A stretch of 41,964 bases of DNA from a virus. The DNA is taken from positions 1-41,964 of the IMG/VR virus record IMGVR_UViG_3300034156_000013, one strand, 5' to 3'. The notes under the pieces were generated by a model that did no database searches, was not told the DNA's origin, and saw only the letters and a program-made list of their open reading frames with translations. Positions within the stretch are counted from its first letter, which is position 1, and the number at the start of each line of letters is the position of its first letter. Below are positions 19,784 through 27,430 of the stretch, in pieces. The position numbers and the translations under genes were made by a program.

Positions 19784-22183
19784 ATGCAACAGGCTGCACT
19801 AGAACAGGACATGCTAGACGGCGGGCGCCGCAAGGTGCTTGCTTCATTCAAACGGAATGAGGAGGCAGGATCGGCACACAACAACCCGTATGCTGCCGCC
19901 GTGTATCGCCGGTTCGTGCAGCCGCTTGCTGACTCAATTGAGGCATACGCCAACGAGGTCAAGCGCGGTGTGGCGAGTGTGTCTAAGGCATACTTGCGAC
20001 CGCATGACCCAATGGCGGTGGCGTTCATCACGGTGCGAACACTGATGGACTCTACCCTCATGGCGATGGAGCATGCGCCGACACATGCGGCACACCAGAT
20101 CGGCCAGTCGATCTACGGCGAAACCCTACTGGCAAAATTTGAGTCCGTCGAACCGGCTCTGTACTACACGCTGGTGAATGACTTTGAACGCAGGCTCACT
20201 AAGAGCGAGCGTCACCGTATCACAGTGTTCAAGTTGCAGGCCGAGAAGAACGGCATTGACCTACCTGTGTGGTCGCACGCTGACAAGGTGGCATTAGGCA
20301 CCACACTGGTTTACCTTGCACGGGATGTCGGTTTGATCGACATCACCGAGGTGCGCAAGGGCAAGAAGACGACAAGGCAGTATCAGCTAACGGCGGAAGT
20401 CGGCGGCATGCTAGACCACATCAAGGGATTCGTTGCAGGGATTAGCCCGCTGGTTATGCCATGCGTTGTCCCGCCGGTCCCATGGTCTGACGCGAATACC
20501 GGCGGCTACCACACAGAGGGTATGCGCCGTGTGGCCCCCTGCTGCATCCGTGGGCGGTCGGCGGTCGATGACCTGACCGATGTACCCGAGATTCCGCTGC
20601 GCGCCCTGAACGTGCTACAGAGCCGCCCGTGGCGTATCAACACGGCGGTGCTCGACGCGGTGAAGGCCGTGGGCCAGCGGTTCGATGTGGGTGAGGTGCT
20701 GGCACAGGCTGAACTGCCGAAGCCCGCAAGCCCCGCGTGGCTGCTGGACGACACCAAGAAGGAGAACATGACACCGACCCAACTGGCGGAGTTCTCCCAA
20801 TGGAAGATGGAAATGCGCGAGTGGTACACCGAGAGCAAGAGCCGGGGTGTGCAGTGGGGCCGGTACTACGAGGCCCTGCGTATCGCGGAGCAGTTCAAAG
20901 GCGGGCCACTGTGGTTCGTGTACCAGTATGACTACCGAGGGCGGGCGTATGCGAACACACGGGGCGTTAGCCCGCAAGGTTCAGACCTCCAGAAAGCGCT
21001 GCTTATGGCTGATGCAGGAATCCCAATCGACAACGAGCGAGCCAAGTTCTGGTTCTACACAGCCGGAGCTAACAGGTTCGGCTTTGATAAGGCAACTCTA
21101 CAGGAGCGGTACGAATGGACAGTAGAACGAGAGCAGATGCTTATCGCGATTGGGACCGAGCCATTGCAGCACAGGCAGTGGACGGAGGCGGACAACCCGT
21201 TTCAGTTCCTAGCGTGGTGTTTCGAGTTCGCCCAGTACGTGAAGGCGCCGGAGAGCTTTGTTTCACGGCTGGCACTGGGACAGGACGGGAGCTGCAACGG
21301 GCTACAGCACTTCTCAGCGATGCTGCGCGACAGTGTGGGTGGACGAGCGACGAATTTGGTGCCTTCCAGCACACAGCAAGACATCTACAGGCTGGTAGCC
21401 GAGGAGACTACCGCACTCTTAGCGTCCAACACCTCACTGAATTGCGTTTTTACCGCGAAGTGGCGGAACCATGTTCTGAGCCGCGACCTAGTAAAACGCA
21501 GCGTTATGACTTTACCGTATGGTTCGACACGCTTTTCGTGTGCTGACTTTATATTCTCCGAGTACGTGAGCAAGCACAAGGCGCCTGAGTTTGACCAGAC
21601 GGACTACAAGGCCGCCTCAAGGGCGCTGAGCGTGTATGTGTGGGATGCAATCGGTAACGTGGTCGTCAAGGCGAGAGAGGCCATGGAGTGGCTGCAAGCG
21701 GCATCCGACGAGCTGATCGAGGCCGGGGTGGTGGAAATCAGCTGGCGGTCGCCGTCCGGGTTTATGACCCGGCAGACATACGACAAGGCCGAGTTCATCA
21801 AGGTCGAGACCCGGCTGGCGGGCGGCGTCCGCATACGGCCCACAATCGTCATACCGGGCGATGCGCCGTGCAAGCGGTCCCACCGTAACGGTATCGCTCC
21901 CAACTTCGTTCACAGCCACGACGCGGCCCACATGCACCTCCTGATCTGCGCGGCGGATGACGCTGGGCTGGGCCACTTGGCATTCATCCATGATGATTAT
22001 GGAACGACAGCCGATGGCACGGAAACGCTCCACAAGCTCATCAGAGCGACGTTCGTCGAGATGTACACCCGGTGCCAACCCCTTGAGGAGTTCGCAGCCA
22101 GAACAAGCGTCACAGCCCCTCTCCCGGAGTTAGGTGACTTAGACATCAACGTGGTAAATGATTCCACGTACTTCTTTGCCTAA
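19784..22183 (+). CDS. Single-subunit DNA-dependent RNA polymerase (T7-type)
   Basis: Transcribes the phage genome from the five promoters listed. Counterparts of the T7 catalytic residues are all present: D501 in GQDGSCNGLQHFSAMLRD, K571 and Y579 in KRSVMTLPYGS (same 8-residue spacing as T7), and D737 in FIHDDYGT. DYRGRAYA is the upstream conserved block. ATG 19784 follows GAGGA; the frame is open further upstream (ATG 19742) but that overlaps the small ORF. At 799 residues it is shorter than T7's 883. Its stop codon TAA is also the first triplet of a phage promoter. Placement next to the structural genes is phiKMV-like. Confidence 0.97.
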   Translation: MQQAALEQDMLDGGRRKVLASFKRNEEAGSAHNNPYAAAVYRRFVQPLADSIEAYANEVKRGVASVSKAYLRPHDPMAVAFITVRTLMDSTLMAMEHAPTHAAHQIGQSIYGETLLAKFESVEPALYYTLVNDFERRLTKSERHRITVFKLQAEKNGIDLPVWSHADKVALGTTLVYLARDVGLIDITEVRKGKKTTRQYQLTAEVGGMLDHIKGFVAGISPLVMPCVVPPVPWSDANTGGYHTEGMRRVAPCCIRGRSAVDDLTDVPEIPLRALNVLQSRPWRINTAVLDAVKAVGQRFDVGEVLAQAELPKPASPAWLLDDTKKENMTPTQLAEFSQWKMEMREWYTESKSRGVQWGRYYEALRIAEQFKGGPLWFVYQYDYRGRAYANTRGVSPQGSDLQKALLMADAGIPIDNERAKFWFYTAGANRFGFDKATLQERYEWTVEREQMLIAIGTEPLQHRQWTEADNPFQFLAWCFEFAQYVKAPESFVSRLALGQDGSCNGLQHFSAMLRDSVGGRATNLVPSSTQQDIYRLVAEETTALLASNTSLNCVFTAKWRNHVLSRDLVKRSVMTLPYGSTRFSCADFIFSEYVSKHKAPEFDQTDYKAASRALSVYVWDAIGNVVVKAREAMEWLQAASDELIEAGVVEISWRSPSGFMTRQTYDKAEFIKVETRLAGGVRIRPTIVIPGDAPCKRSHRNGIAPNFVHSHDAAHMHLLICAADDAGLGHLAFIHDDYGTTADGTETLHKLIRATFVEMYTRCQPLEEFAARTSVTAPLPELGDLDINVVNDSTYFFA

Positions 22184-22215
22184 TTGGGCACCTTATCTAT
22201 AGAAACCATTTAATG
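22181..22215 (+). promoter_or_regulatory. Phage RNA polymerase promoter
   Basis: Starts TAATTGGGCACCTTATCTAT, then AGAAACCATTTAATG. The first three bases are the RNA polymerase stop codon. It drives the 78-aa ORF and the head genes. By analogy to T7 (TATAG), transcription probably starts at the G of CTATAG, about 22202. Confidence 0.9.
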
Positions 22216-22223
22216 AGGTCTGT

Positions 22224-22460
22224 ATGAAACGTTACTTTCTTAATCTGTATCTGGCACTAATGAATAAGACTATGAAGTATGAGGTGGTAAATCATACTGT
22301 GAAAGTAGAGGTATTGAGTAACTCTGCTTACACACGACTCCAGCGGAAACTGGAGCAGCCGATCCTGTCGGGCTCAGATACTTCTCATAACGCTGCATAC
22401 AAGTTGGGCATCCAGCGCTCGTTGAGTGTGGTGCGTGACGAGTTCGCGGTATTGGATTAA
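22224..22460 (+). CDS. Hypothetical protein, 78 aa, between two phage promoters
   Basis: ATG 22224 follows GAGG. Small basic protein with a hydrophobic N-terminus (YFLNLYLALMN) and a mixed remainder. No family recognised. Its codon use is more A/T-ending than its neighbours, which may indicate recent acquisition. Its TAA overlaps the next promoter, so it forms a single-gene cassette bounded by two near-identical promoters. Confidence 0.75.
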   Translation: MKRYFLNLYLALMNKTMKYEVVNHTVKVEVLSNSAYTRLQRKLEQPILSGSDTSHNAAYKLGIQRSLSVVRDEFAVLD

Positions 22461-22492
22461 TTGGGCACCTTATCTAGAGGAACCGTTTTATG
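22458..22492 (+). promoter_or_regulatory. Variant phage promoter fused with a ribosome binding site
   Basis: Same core TAATTGGGCACCTTATCTA, but then GAGGAACCGTTTTATG in place of TAGAAACCATTTAATG. The changes create AGAGGAA 9 nt before ATG 22490, so the start region of the promoter doubles as a Shine-Dalgarno and start codon. Its first triplet is the stop codon of the 78-aa ORF. Confidence 0.85.
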
Positions 22493-22966
22493 TGGGCTGC
22501 AAGCTGGGTAAATGGTGAGTTCGTTCCCTGTATTTTCACGGAGCGAGCACAACGCTCTCTGGTCCTGCTGGAGCTGTTCAAGCTCCATGAGGGCTACAAG
22601 GCCACCGGATGGAAGCTGGTCGAGCCGCAGGAGGCACTGGAGGCCCTGATACCGTGCAATCTGTTCGTGTTTGTGGGTAGCATTCCGATGTGTATCTCTG
22701 CGAACAAGCCATGGTTCAGCGCTGAGCTGGTGCTGGCCGAAGAATTCGTCGGCGGTGGAATCGACACGGACACAGCAGCAGACATCCTGCGAGCTGCCTG
22801 CGAGATGCAGGGCGCAAACCGATTCGTCGTCGGCACACGAGCAGCCGCGAACATGCGGCATGCCGGACTGGCTAAGCTGTATCAGAAGTCGGGCCTGTCC
22901 GTATCAACGATTGAGCTGATGGGAGTAGTACATGGGAAGCAAGTCGATCCAAAAATTGGTCAGTAA
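22490..22966 (+). CDS. Putative acetyltransferase-fold protein, 158 aa
   Basis: Its ATG is the last triplet of the promoter element. The sequence looks alpha/beta: NLFVFVGSIPMCISANKP, then WFSAELVLAEEFVGGG, then an Ala-rich helical stretch and a final LAKLYQKSGLSVST that resembles the Y-x-K-x-GF turn of GNAT enzymes. Proteins of this kind occur upstream of the portal gene in other T7-like phages. Motif A of GNAT is not clear, so the fold call is tentative. It overlaps the next gene by 35 nt. Confidence 0.6.
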   Translation: MWAASWVNGEFVPCIFTERAQRSLVLLELFKLHEGYKATGWKLVEPQEALEALIPCNLFVFVGSIPMCISANKPWFSAELVLAEEFVGGGIDTDTAADILRAACEMQGANRFVVGTRAAANMRHAGLAKLYQKSGLSVSTIELMGVVHGKQVDPKIGQ

Positions 22967-23354
22967 ATTTGACCTCGGCCACCAGCTGGGCAAGAAAATG
23001 GGCCTACCCGATCCGTCCGGCGACCTGCTGTATGGTAGTGAGAAGGCTCTGAGCCCCGCTGAGCAGGCTGCCAAGCAAGGCCGTGAGATGGCTAAGCAAC
23101 AGGCGCAACAGGCCGAGCAGCAAATGCAGATGCAGATCAACGCGGCTAACCAAGCGGCGCTGCAATCGGCGCAGCAAATCCAAACGTCACAGGACCGCGA
23201 GGTAGTGACGGCGCAGGTGGCTGAAGCCGGTAAGCTGCAAACCGCTGCACCAACGGTTGAGCTGGCGGCTGACATCCAGCCTACACAGACAACCCGCAAG
23301 AAGTTCCGTGGGCAAGTCGGCGTAGCAGCTGGTGGCCCGAGCGTCCGGGTATGA
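22932..23354 (+). CDS. gp7.3-like virion/tail assembly protein, 140 aa
   Basis: Gln/Ala-rich protein: the middle (residues 45-85) is a long Gln-rich helix (KQQAQQAEQQMQMQINAANQ). The C-terminus is basic then Gly-rich (RKKFRGQVGVAAGGPSVRV), resembling the tail of T7 gp7.3, an ejected virion protein encoded just before the portal. Position matches. Low complexity makes homology uncertain. It overlaps the upstream gene by 35 nt and the portal by 4 nt (ATGA). Confidence 0.65.
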   Translation: MGSKSIQKLVSKFDLGHQLGKKMGLPDPSGDLLYGSEKALSPAEQAAKQGREMAKQQAQQAEQQMQMQINAANQAALQSAQQIQTSQDREVVTAQVAEAGKLQTAAPTVELAADIQPTQTTRKKFRGQVGVAAGGPSVRV

Positions 23355-24898
23355 TGGGCGAACGCCCTGACTTGGGCCGAGAAACTTGGGAGGCAATGAC
23401 CGCTGACCGGGGTACGATGCTAGCGCGTAAAGAGCGCTTGGCGGAAGTCACTATCCCCAGCACATTGCCGGACAAGGACTACAAGGTAACGAACGAGGCG
23501 CTGACTAACGGTAACAGTTCGTTGGGCGCACAAGGTGCCACTAACATCGTGAACAAGCTGATGCTAGCGATGTTCGCACCGGGTATCACCTTTATGAAGC
23601 TGGACATGGACCGCGCCGCTAAGGCCAAGTTCATGTCTACGTTGGGGCTGACTGATGATAGTCCGCTTACTGACGTGCTGGCCGAAGGTGAGAGAGAGTG
23701 TTTGCGTGTGCTTGAGCAATCAGGCAGTCGCCCAGCGCTCTACGAGGGCCTAGCCGCCTTGGTAGTAGTGGGCGATGTGCTCATGGACTTGAGCGACACC
23801 GACAGTATCTCCTTTATCAGCCTGCGAGATTACGCTGTAGAGCGCAATCGAAAGGGCACTGTACTGCGTATCTGCTTTCGAGAGAAGACGCGGGTTGACG
23901 ATCTTGAGGCAAAGGCGCAAGAGGAATACCTTCGGGCTGTCCCTACCGCTAAGCCTCGGGATAAGGTCACGGTCTATACGACTGTCAGGCTCGTTAAAGG
24001 GATGTACCGCTCCACTGTGTGTGTCGATGACGTTTGTCTGAGCGCCGCGCACAGTGGTAAGTGGAAGCCGGAGAACCTGCCGTGGCGTGCGCTGACTTGG
24101 CGCCTGCCTATCGGTCAGGATTACGGCGTATCGCTGGTAGAGGACTACGCTAACGACTTCGGTATCCATGATGAAGTGTCCGGCGCGATGGCTGACGGTG
24201 CTGTACTGGCCGCGCAGTTCCGCTGGGCGTGTAAACCGGGTGGCATTACTGACCCGGCTGTAGTGCAGGGTGGCCGCAATGGCTCTGTAGTGCCTGCTGA
24301 TCCAGATGACCTCAAGCTGATCTTCGCCAACATCGGCGCACAGCTCGGTACTATCCAGCAAATCGAGAACGTCTACGCCCAACGTATTGGCCGGGGCTTC
24401 CTGATGACATCTGCGGTAGTGCGCCAGAGTGAGCGAACGACTGCCGAGGAGGTGCGGATTGTCGCACTGGAGCTGGAGGGCTCGCTGGGTGGTGTGTACT
24501 CCCGTCAAGCAATCGACATGCAGGGGCCTATCAGCCGCTGGATGCTGCGCAAGGCGGACATCAAAGTACAGGGCACCAAGATTCAGCCGATGATCATCAC
24601 TGGTCTGGATGCGCTGAGCCGTAGTGCTGAGCTGGAACGACTGATGGGCTTCCTCACTGACGTGACACAGCTGTCCAGTATCCCACCAGAAACCCGCCGT
24701 ATGCTGAATGAAGAACCGATTATCTCCGACATGGCCGCTGGCCGAGGCGTGAATCGTACCAAGTACGTCGCCACCGTTGACGAGATTAACCGGCGCAATC
24801 AGGAAGCAGCAGCCTCACAGGCTAACGCGGCAGCAGTACAAACAGGCGTCGAAGCAGGCGCACAAGCACAAGTTAACCAACAAGGGGCACCACAATGA
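23351..24898 (+). CDS. Head-to-tail connector (portal) protein, gp8-like
   Basis: 515 residues, close to T7 gp8. It forms the dodecameric portal through which DNA is packaged and ejected. Supporting features: a globular alpha/beta body with conserved-looking blocks typical of podophage portals (GATNIVNKLMLAMFAPG, residues 57-73), a helical region after residue 340, and a Gln/Ala-rich C-terminal tail. It lies directly before scaffold and capsid. Either ATG 23351 or 23354 may be used. Confidence 0.92.
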   Translation: MMGERPDLGRETWEAMTADRGTMLARKERLAEVTIPSTLPDKDYKVTNEALTNGNSSLGAQGATNIVNKLMLAMFAPGITFMKLDMDRAAKAKFMSTLGLTDDSPLTDVLAEGERECLRVLEQSGSRPALYEGLAALVVVGDVLMDLSDTDSISFISLRDYAVERNRKGTVLRICFREKTRVDDLEAKAQEEYLRAVPTAKPRDKVTVYTTVRLVKGMYRSTVCVDDVCLSAAHSGKWKPENLPWRALTWRLPIGQDYGVSLVEDYANDFGIHDEVSGAMADGAVLAAQFRWACKPGGITDPAVVQGGRNGSVVPADPDDLKLIFANIGAQLGTIQQIENVYAQRIGRGFLMTSAVVRQSERTTAEEVRIVALELEGSLGGVYSRQAIDMQGPISRWMLRKADIKVQGTKIQPMIITGLDALSRSAELERLMGFLTDVTQLSSIPPETRRMLNEEPIISDMAAGRGVNRTKYVATVDEINRRNQEAAASQANAAAVQTGVEAGAQAQVNQQGAPQ

Positions 24899-25716
24899 TT
24901 AAGCGTTTCGGTATTAGCGGCATGGGTCTGTTCGGCATGCTGGCACTGGCAGCGGTCTGCGATGAAATGCAGAGCGACGGCGGCGAGGGCGCGGCGGCAT
25001 CCACCGTTGAGGCCGCACCAGCGGCAGCAGCGGCACCGGCCAAACCCGCAACCGTGGCTGTAGAGGCCCCAGCGGCCAAGCCTGAGCCCGCGCCGTCCAA
25101 GGATGACCCACTGGCTAAGGCGGGCTTTGCGCCTGCTGAGGGCGATCCGGGGCTTACCTATGCGATGACCTTCTTGGCGAACAACGGCTTTACCGCCGAT
25201 CACCCTGCCGTTGACGCAGCGTTTGCCGGTGACTTCTCGTTGCTCAAGGCCGAGCTTGCTACCAAGGCCCTTCCGGGCTGGGAGCAGGCGCTGGGGCTCG
25301 CTGAGCAGTCGTATGGCCGTCACGTAGAGCAAGGCAAGGCAACCCAAGAGGCCGTGGGCAAAGTCGTCACAGACTTCGCCGCAGAGGCCGGTGTGGACTG
25401 GGAAGCGGCTGTAGCTCATGTGGGTGCCTCGGCGTCCGCTCAAGAAAAGACCGCGATCAATGGCCTGTTGGCCGACCCGGCGACGGCGCGCATTGCCGCG
25501 ATGTTCATCACCAGCACTTACGCTAACGCAGATGGAGTGGAAGTAATGCCACAGGCTCAAGCAACGAATGGCAACACCACCGTGACCAACACCGCCGCTG
25601 GCCCGCTGACCCGTCAGCAGTACACCAAAGCGATGGGCGAGCTGCGCAAGCAGATCGGTGACGGCTACGTCGAGAGCCCGCAGGCACAGGCACTGTATGC
25701 TCGTTTGCAGCGCTGA
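24895..25716 (+). CDS. Capsid assembly scaffolding protein, gp9-like
   Basis: Between portal and capsid. Ala/Pro/Glu-rich low-complexity region (residues 35-78), then an acidic helical body and a C-terminal helix-turn-helix-like end (LTRQQYTKAMGELRKQIGD, QAQALYARLQR) of the type that contacts the capsid protein. Unusually, the first 25 residues (KRFGISGMGLFGMLALAAVC) are hydrophobic. It has AGGGG before the ATG and an ATGA overlap with portal. It is followed by a phage promoter. Confidence 0.85.
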   Translation: MIKRFGISGMGLFGMLALAAVCDEMQSDGGEGAAASTVEAAPAAAAAPAKPATVAVEAPAAKPEPAPSKDDPLAKAGFAPAEGDPGLTYAMTFLANNGFTADHPAVDAAFAGDFSLLKAELATKALPGWEQALGLAEQSYGRHVEQGKATQEAVGKVVTDFAAEAGVDWEAAVAHVGASASAQEKTAINGLLADPATARIAAMFITSTYANADGVEVMPQAQATNGNTTVTNTAAGPLTRQQYTKAMGELRKQIGDGYVESPQAQALYARLQR

Positions 25717-25732
25717 TCTTCGGCCCGATATT

Positions 25733-25767
25733 TAATTGGGCACCTTATCTATAGAAACCAATTTCCG
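25733..25767 (+). promoter_or_regulatory. Phage RNA polymerase promoter for the capsid gene
   Basis: TAATTGGGCACCTTATCTAT, then AGAAACCAATTTCCG. It is identical to the others through AGAAACCA and diverges after that. It lies 16 nt after the scaffold stop and 70 nt before the capsid ATG, like phi10 of T7. Confidence 0.9.
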
Positions 25768-25782
25768 GGCGCTCCAGCCCGG
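25765..25782 (+). other. 5' stem-loop on the capsid transcript
   Basis: CCGGGC, loop GCTCCA, GCCCGG, starting about 11 nt downstream of the expected transcription start. T7 gene 10 mRNA also has a 5' stem-loop that stabilises the message, which is the likely role here. Confidence 0.65.
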
Positions 25783-25802
25783 TCATACCAAGGAGCTACA
25801 CA

Positions 25803-26789
25803 ATGTCTCGTGATACTTTTAACGTAACTCGCCCGAACTCCAAACTGGGCGGCGCTGATAAGTTTGAATTGGTGCTGGAGGAATTCGCCGGTATCGTCGA
25901 GGAGTCGATGGTTACTCGTTCCGTCACCGAAGGCTGGATCGAGATGCGCACCGTCAAGGGCACCGCGACCGTCACCAAGGACGCAATCGGTGAATCGACC
26001 CTGCAAGTGCTGGTGCCCGGCGTAACGCCGAACGGCACTGAGAACCAGTTCTCCGATAACTCGGTTACTGTGAAGACCGTGGTACTGGCCCGCTCGACTC
26101 TGCCGCTGCTGGATGTGTTCCAGACTAAGTACGATGTTCGCAAGAAGATCGGTAACGAGCACGGCAAGAAAATGGCGAAGTTCAAAGACGCCTGCTTGCT
26201 GGTGCAGATGACCAAGGCCGGTCTCGCCGCTACTTCCAAGTACGGCGCACTGCCGGGCCACTTCGGCGGTACTCAGATCACTCTGAGCGCTGCTGGCGAC
26301 GAGAACGATCCAGCCAAGCTGTACAAGGCGATCAACCGTCTGTGCGCTGGCATGGAAGAGAAGGACGTTATCCCACAGGAAGACGGCCACGCTCTGTTCT
26401 GCCGCCCTTCGGTTTACTACAGCCTGTTTGAAGCTGAGCAGATTGTTAACGGTGACTACATCACCTCCGAAGGCAACAGCATCAGCGGTGTACCGGTCCT
26501 GAAAGCACTGGGCGTTCCGATCATCAAGTCGAACAACATGCCGCACACCAACACCGTTACCACTCCAGACGACACCGTTACCCTGATGGGCGGCGACTAC
26601 GCTGGCGACTTCTCGAAAGTCCTGATGGTACTGGCCTCTCCGGCTGCACTGTTGGCTGGTGAGACTATCAGCCTGACCACCGATGTGTTCTACGACAAGG
26701 TTTCTAAGTCGTGGTACGTCGATGCTCACATGGCGTTCGCTGCAACTACCGACCGTCACGAACACGCCGGTGTAATTCTGGCTAAGTAA
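25803..26789 (+). CDS. Major capsid protein, gp10-like
   Basis: Forms the icosahedral head (HK97 fold in this phage group). 328 residues, similar to T7 gp10A (345). Codon use is the most uniformly C-ending in the window, as for a very highly expressed gene. It has its own promoter, 5' stem-loop, an AAGGAG ribosome site and a terminator just downstream. The C-terminal region (ETISLTTDVFYDKVSKSWYVDAHMAF) is typical of podophage capsids. No gp10B-type frameshift extension is seen before the terminator. Confidence 0.95.
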   Translation: MSRDTFNVTRPNSKLGGADKFELVLEEFAGIVEESMVTRSVTEGWIEMRTVKGTATVTKDAIGESTLQVLVPGVTPNGTENQFSDNSVTVKTVVLARSTLPLLDVFQTKYDVRKKIGNEHGKKMAKFKDACLLVQMTKAGLAATSKYGALPGHFGGTQITLSAAGDENDPAKLYKAINRLCAGMEEKDVIPQEDGHALFCRPSVYYSLFEAEQIVNGDYITSEGNSISGVPVLKALGVPIIKSNNMPHTNTVTTPDDTVTLMGGDYAGDFSKVLMVLASPAALLAGETISLTTDVFYDKVSKSWYVDAHMAFAATTDRHEHAGVILAK

Positions 26790-26797
26790 TACCACTT

Positions 26798-26829
26798 CCC
26801 CGAGGGCTTCATGCCTTCGGGGATTTTTT
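26798..26829 (+). terminator. Intrinsic terminator after the capsid gene
   Basis: Stem CCCCGAGGGC / GCCTTCGGGG (10 bp with one G-U pair), loop TTCAT, then A and six T. It corresponds to T-phi of T7, after gene 10, which lets capsid mRNA exceed downstream mRNA. It is the only classical stem plus T-run I found in the window. Confidence 0.93.
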
Positions 26830-26845
26830 GGTCGCGGAGGCGCCT

Positions 26846-27430
26846 ATGCTAATTACAAAGCTGACAGTCGTGAATGCCTGTCTTGCTTCGATGGGTGAGG
26901 AGCCCATCAACTCGCTGGCTGCCGAGAACGCTTTCATCAACTCGGCAAAGTTTGCCCTTGAGCAGAGCACGCTCAACGAACAGTCGATTGGCTGGTACTA
27001 CAACACCGAACGTCTCCAGCTATTGCCGGACACCGAGGGCAAGTATGTAGTGCCATCTGACATCATCGACCTGAACATCAATCACTCGCCCGGCTGGCTT
27101 ACTGTGCGTAAGTCGCGGCTCTACAACACGGACTGTGCCGACTACATTACTGGCACGGCGCCGTTCGCAGCGAACGTCATTCGCCTGCTGGACTTTGAGG
27201 ACTTGCCGCTTATGGCGCAGCGCCTCGTCAAAGCGGCGTCTGTCATCTTCTTCCAGCAGTCCTATGATGGTGACGAGCTAAAGATCAGGGAGGCGCAGAT
27301 GGAATACTCCGCAGCTTACACTGCCCTGCGCACACAGCACATCAAAGCTGTAGGGGCTAACTTCGGTACGTCCGCTATCCGTGCGGGCCACATGCTCGGA
27401 GGCGGTCTGCGCTTGCCGGTTCCACGATGA
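26846..27430 (+). CDS. Tail tubular protein A, gp11-like
   Basis: 194 residues, the same size as T7 gp11. It forms the ring between portal and nozzle. ATG 26846 is chosen since GCGGAGG lies upstream; the longer frame (26828) would start inside the terminator T-run. Typical family pattern: N-terminal LTVVNACLASMGEEPINSL and a central AKRLVKAAS-like helix (AQRLVKAASVIFFQ). It overlaps the next gene by ATGA. Confidence 0.92.
   Translation: MLITKLTVVNACLASMGEEPINSLAAENAFINSAKFALEQSTLNEQSIGWYYNTERLQLLPDTEGKYVVPSDIIDLNINHSPGWLTVRKSRLYNTDCADYITGTAPFAANVIRLLDFEDLPLMAQRLVKAASVIFFQQSYDGDELKIREAQMEYSAAYTALRTQHIKAVGANFGTSAIRAGHMLGGGLRLPVPR

Noticed and set aside
21115-21546. 143-codon ORF in another frame within the RNA polymerase gene
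   Set aside because: Arg/Ser/Gly-rich shadow with no motif or ribosome site. It covers the most conserved polymerase motifs, where the polymerase frame is clearly the coding one.
26828-26845. Upstream start for tail tubular protein A (MVAEAP extension)
   Set aside because: The start would lie at the end of the terminator T-run, and the better Shine-Dalgarno (GCGGAGG) serves ATG 26846.
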